A DNA stretch of 64,000 nt from Bacillus sp. V2I10 (GTDB lineage Bacteria; Bacillota; Bacilli; Bacillales; Bacillaceae). Below are positions 61,850 through 64,000 of the stretch, piece by piece. Below the pieces are notes generated by a model, which did no database searches, was not told the origin of the DNA, and saw only the letters and a program-made list of their open reading frames with translations. The stretch spans positions 3,124,001 to 3,188,000 of the forward strand of contig NZ_JAUSYV010000001.1 in the NCBI RefSeq assembly GCF_030817055.1, in the 5' to 3' direction. The position numbers and the translations under genes are program-made. Position 1 is the stretch's first letter, and each line of letters starts with the position of its first letter.

Positions 61850-63337
61850 ATGTTAAAATACGTATTTCCTCAATTACCACCCGATCAAATGGTTTCGTTC
61901 ATCAGAAATGGACTTAACAAAACACAAAACCCCAAAAAGATTATCATTATCGGGGCAGGGATGGCAGGACTTGTCGCTGCTTCTTTATTAAAGGACGCCG
62001 GACACAATGTTACAATCCTTGAAGCAGACGAAAGAGTGGGAGGCCGTGTCTACACGTTGAAATCTGATTTTACTGATGGATTATATCTTGAAGCAGGCGC
62101 AATGCGTATTCCTCATACTCATTATTTAACATTGGAATACATAAACAAATTTCACCTATCGGTTAATCGGTTTATTAGCAGTACTCCTAACGATATCATC
62201 TATGCTAGAGGAATTAAGACCCGATTGAAGTTTTATAAACAGAACCCTGACATTCTTGGCTATCCGGTTGCGCCACATGAAAGAGGTAAAACGGCTGCAG
62301 AGTTGCTTACATTAGCAACAAAACCGGTTACAGATTTTATCAACCAAAACCCGCAGAGAAATTGGCCTATAGTCATAAAAGAATTTGATAAATACTCGAT
62401 GGATGCTTATTTAAGATATAACCCGCTTGGTGTCACTTTATCTCCGGCTGCCATCGAAATGATTAAAGTACTTCTTTCTCTAGGAGGATTTCCGGAGCTT
62501 TCTTTCCTGGAACTATTGCGTGAGGTGATGATTTTATTTACCCCTGATGTTCGATTCTATGAGATCCCGGGGGGAAACGACCAACTTCCTAAAGCATTTC
62601 TCCCACAATTAAAGGATAACATTATGTTTGGACAAAAAGTGACGAAAATAGTGCAGCATAACAACCAAGTAACGATTGACTCCATCCATACCAAAATCTT
62701 GAGACCATTTCAAATCACCGGTGATCTTGCCATCGTGACTATTCCCTTTTCGATTTTGCAATTTATCGAAGTTGAACCACGGAATTCTTTTTCCGAAAAC
62801 AAATGGCAGGCGATTCGTGACCTTCATTATGTTGGCTCCACTAAAACCGGCATTCAGTTTAAAAGCAGGTTCTGGGAAAGAGAAGGTATGTTTGGGGGAA
62901 ACACAGCTTCTGACCTGCCTATCACATATAGTCAATATCCGTGCCATGGGGTGGGTACATCGGGGCCGGGTGTCATTTTGGCTAGTTACACATGGGAAGA
63001 TGATGCGTTACCTTGGGATAGCTTGACCAATGAAAATCGACTGGAATATGCATTGAAAAATTTGGCCACCATCCACGGTGAACAGGTATATCGTGAGTTT
63101 GTAACAGGAACGAGCCACAGTTGGATCCGATATCCGTATTCTGGTGGAGCTTTTGCTATGTTTAAACCGGAACAGGTAACAGAACTTTCTCCCTATATCG
63201 CATCTCCTGAAGGACGGGTTCACTTTGCTGGTGAACACGCTTCAACCGTTCACGGTTGGATCCAAGGTGCAATTGAATCAGGTATACGGGTTGCTGATGA
63301 AGTTAATGACTTACAGAGGACTCTTTTTATCGAGTAG
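61850..63337 (+). CDS. Flavin-dependent amine/L-amino-acid oxidase
   Basis: The start ATG 61850 (MLKYVFPQLP) follows AAGGAGAC; the TTG earlier lies inside that site. The 495 residues carry the FAD loop IIIIGAGMAGLVAA (31-44) with Glu in ILEADERVGGRVYT, and the C-terminal FAD motif FAGEHASTVHGWIQGA. This matches the bacterial L-amino-acid oxidase/monoamine oxidase group, which makes 2-oxo acid, ammonia and H2O2. It stands alone between copies 2 and 3 of the 29-bp repeat, beside the amino-acid island. Confidence 0.9.
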   Translation: MLKYVFPQLPPDQMVSFIRNGLNKTQNPKKIIIIGAGMAGLVAASLLKDAGHNVTILEADERVGGRVYTLKSDFTDGLYLEAGAMRIPHTHYLTLEYINKFHLSVNRFISSTPNDIIYARGIKTRLKFYKQNPDILGYPVAPHERGKTAAELLTLATKPVTDFINQNPQRNWPIVIKEFDKYSMDAYLRYNPLGVTLSPAAIEMIKVLLSLGGFPELSFLELLREVMILFTPDVRFYEIPGGNDQLPKAFLPQLKDNIMFGQKVTKIVQHNNQVTIDSIHTKILRPFQITGDLAIVTIPFSILQFIEVEPRNSFSENKWQAIRDLHYVGSTKTGIQFKSRFWEREGMFGGNTASDLPITYSQYPCHGVGTSGPGVILASYTWEDDALPWDSLTNENRLEYALKNLATIHGEQVYREFVTGTSHSWIRYPYSGGAFAMFKPEQVTELSPYIASPEGRVHFAGEHASTVHGWIQGAIESGIRVADEVNDLQRTLFIE

Positions 63338-63468
63338 GAAGATTTAACGTAAATTCTTTAGCAGTAAGTGCAAATTTTCTGATACCACCAAACAGAAAAA
63401 AGCTATTCCTTATGTAATAATTCACAAAAGCCCGGCCTTATTTTTATGTTTTAAAGTGTTAGAGTTTC

Positions 63469-63495
63469 TTAGCTTGATGGGCATGGGGTACCGCC
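63469..63495 (+). repeat. 29-bp repeat, copy 3, with inverted inner part
   Basis: TTAGCTTGATGGGCATGGGG followed by TACCGCC. The GGCGGTACCCC end of the other copies is present in reverse orientation. TTGATGG and CCATCAA around it can pair. Confidence 0.65.
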
Positions 63496-63539
63496 ATCAA
63501 AACGCGGATTTACAACGTTAAGGGGATCCAAATACAAAA

Positions 63540-63582
63540 ATAGCCGGTTTTTACCACGCTAAGGTGTAACCGGCTTGATTTT
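63540..63582 (+). terminator. Terminator after the oxidase region
   Basis: ATAGCCGGTTTTTACC pairs with GGTGTAACCGGCTT, followed by GATTTTT. Confidence 0.7.
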
Positions 63583-63699
63583 TACCCTATCCCATTTATT
63601 CATCTTTAACATCATGCATCAAACTTTTGTTTATGTTCCTACTATTGAAAATTGTATTGGATTTATTAATAAGCAACATTCAAAAAATGTCTAGCAATA

Positions 63700-63732
63700 A
63701 AAAATATCTCTCTTACAAGAAGAGAGATATTA
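63700..63732. terminator. Hairpin near the right edge
   Basis: AATATCTCTCTT and AAGAGAGATATT pair perfectly. On the minus strand a T-run follows. Confidence 0.65.
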
Positions 63733-63874
63733 GAAAAAGTTTAATTTCATAAAACTAATTTATTAATGTACATATAAACTAAACACTGATTAAGAAAAAT
63801 CTCTATTTCAGCTTTTATATTGTTTAAAATCGATAAATCAGTATCAAAGTAATAACCAGGTGATTGATTTTCTT

Positions 63875-64000
63875 ATTCACAATTCTCATACTGGTATTAA
63901 CATAAATATCAAATGTTTGTTCGAACGTCTATTCAATAATCTGGACTTAAATGAATCTAGACGCATTCTTTATTAAGGAAATGCGCCTGATAATTGATGA
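63875..64000 (-). repeat. Degenerate GCCC-core block at the edge
   Basis: ATTAACATAAATATC with GTTCGAACGTCTATTC repeats the piece at 14165-14205, followed by CAATAATCTGGACTT and ATGCGCCTGATAATTG, changed forms of the core. The stretch 63740-64000 has no gene. Confidence 0.5.

Overview
The window looks like chromosome from a low-GC Gram-positive spore-former of the Bacillaceae (Bacillus, Peribacillus or Cytobacillus type). This rests on AT-rich intergenic DNA, strong GGAGG ribosome sites, lipobox and Gram-positive signal peptides, and on puc-type allantoin genes, Sat/CysC, a DUF3231 protein and CWB2 repeats that are typical of these bacteria. No rRNA, tRNA or CRISPR array was seen.

Layout. 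0-6 kb: one intact and two broken copies of a TetR gene, an MFS exporter, a haem pair (cytochrome P460-like lipoprotein with a DUF4405 membrane protein) and a secreted alpha/beta hydrolase. 6-20.5 kb: an accessory mosaic with two intact IS3-family elements, a frameshifted lipoprotein, an Lrp regulator divergent from a GC-rich hydrolase, a NUDIX enzyme, a nucleotidyltransferase, a vanadium-haloperoxidase-like PAP2 enzyme, a broken aminotransferase, a methyltransferase with a nonsense codon, and LysE. 21-32 kb: a coherent allantoin island on the minus strand in the order pucF, pucG, NCS2 permease, amidase, FAH-family protein, allantoinase, with a divergent frameshifted pucR and a separate pucI. 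32-52 kb: a second mosaic of small cassettes and remnants: DUF3231, two secreted proteins, MerR/NmrA, cupin, two sulfotransferases with sat and cysC, a truncated sumT abutting a ligase fragment, a methyltransferase, SMP-30, CWB2 and decayed SDR genes. 52-63.5 kb: an amino-acid or amide utilisation island: ESS-type symporter, alanine-dehydrogenase-like enzyme, sigma-54 activator, two M20 hydrolases with a membrane transporter, and a flavin amine oxidase.

The features that tie the mosaics together are not genes. First, a dispersed modular palindrome with a GCCC core (about 24 loci, nearly all in one orientation) supplies terminator-like hairpins at the 3' ends of minus-strand genes. It is absent from the two catabolic islands. 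One IS3 element sits in the loop of such a hairpin, and the other sits in the loop of another hairpin. Second, between 35.3 and 41.3 kb at least five 28-29 bp sites resemble the XerC/XerD dif site. Each abuts a terminator hairpin, and the interval between consecutive sites holds one or two small genes, in the manner of the pdif modules known from other bacteria.

Decay is heavy. At least ten genes carry frameshifts, a nonsense codon, deletions or truncations. Several are single-base changes, some of them in homopolymers, so sequencing error must be excluded before any is called a true pseudogene.
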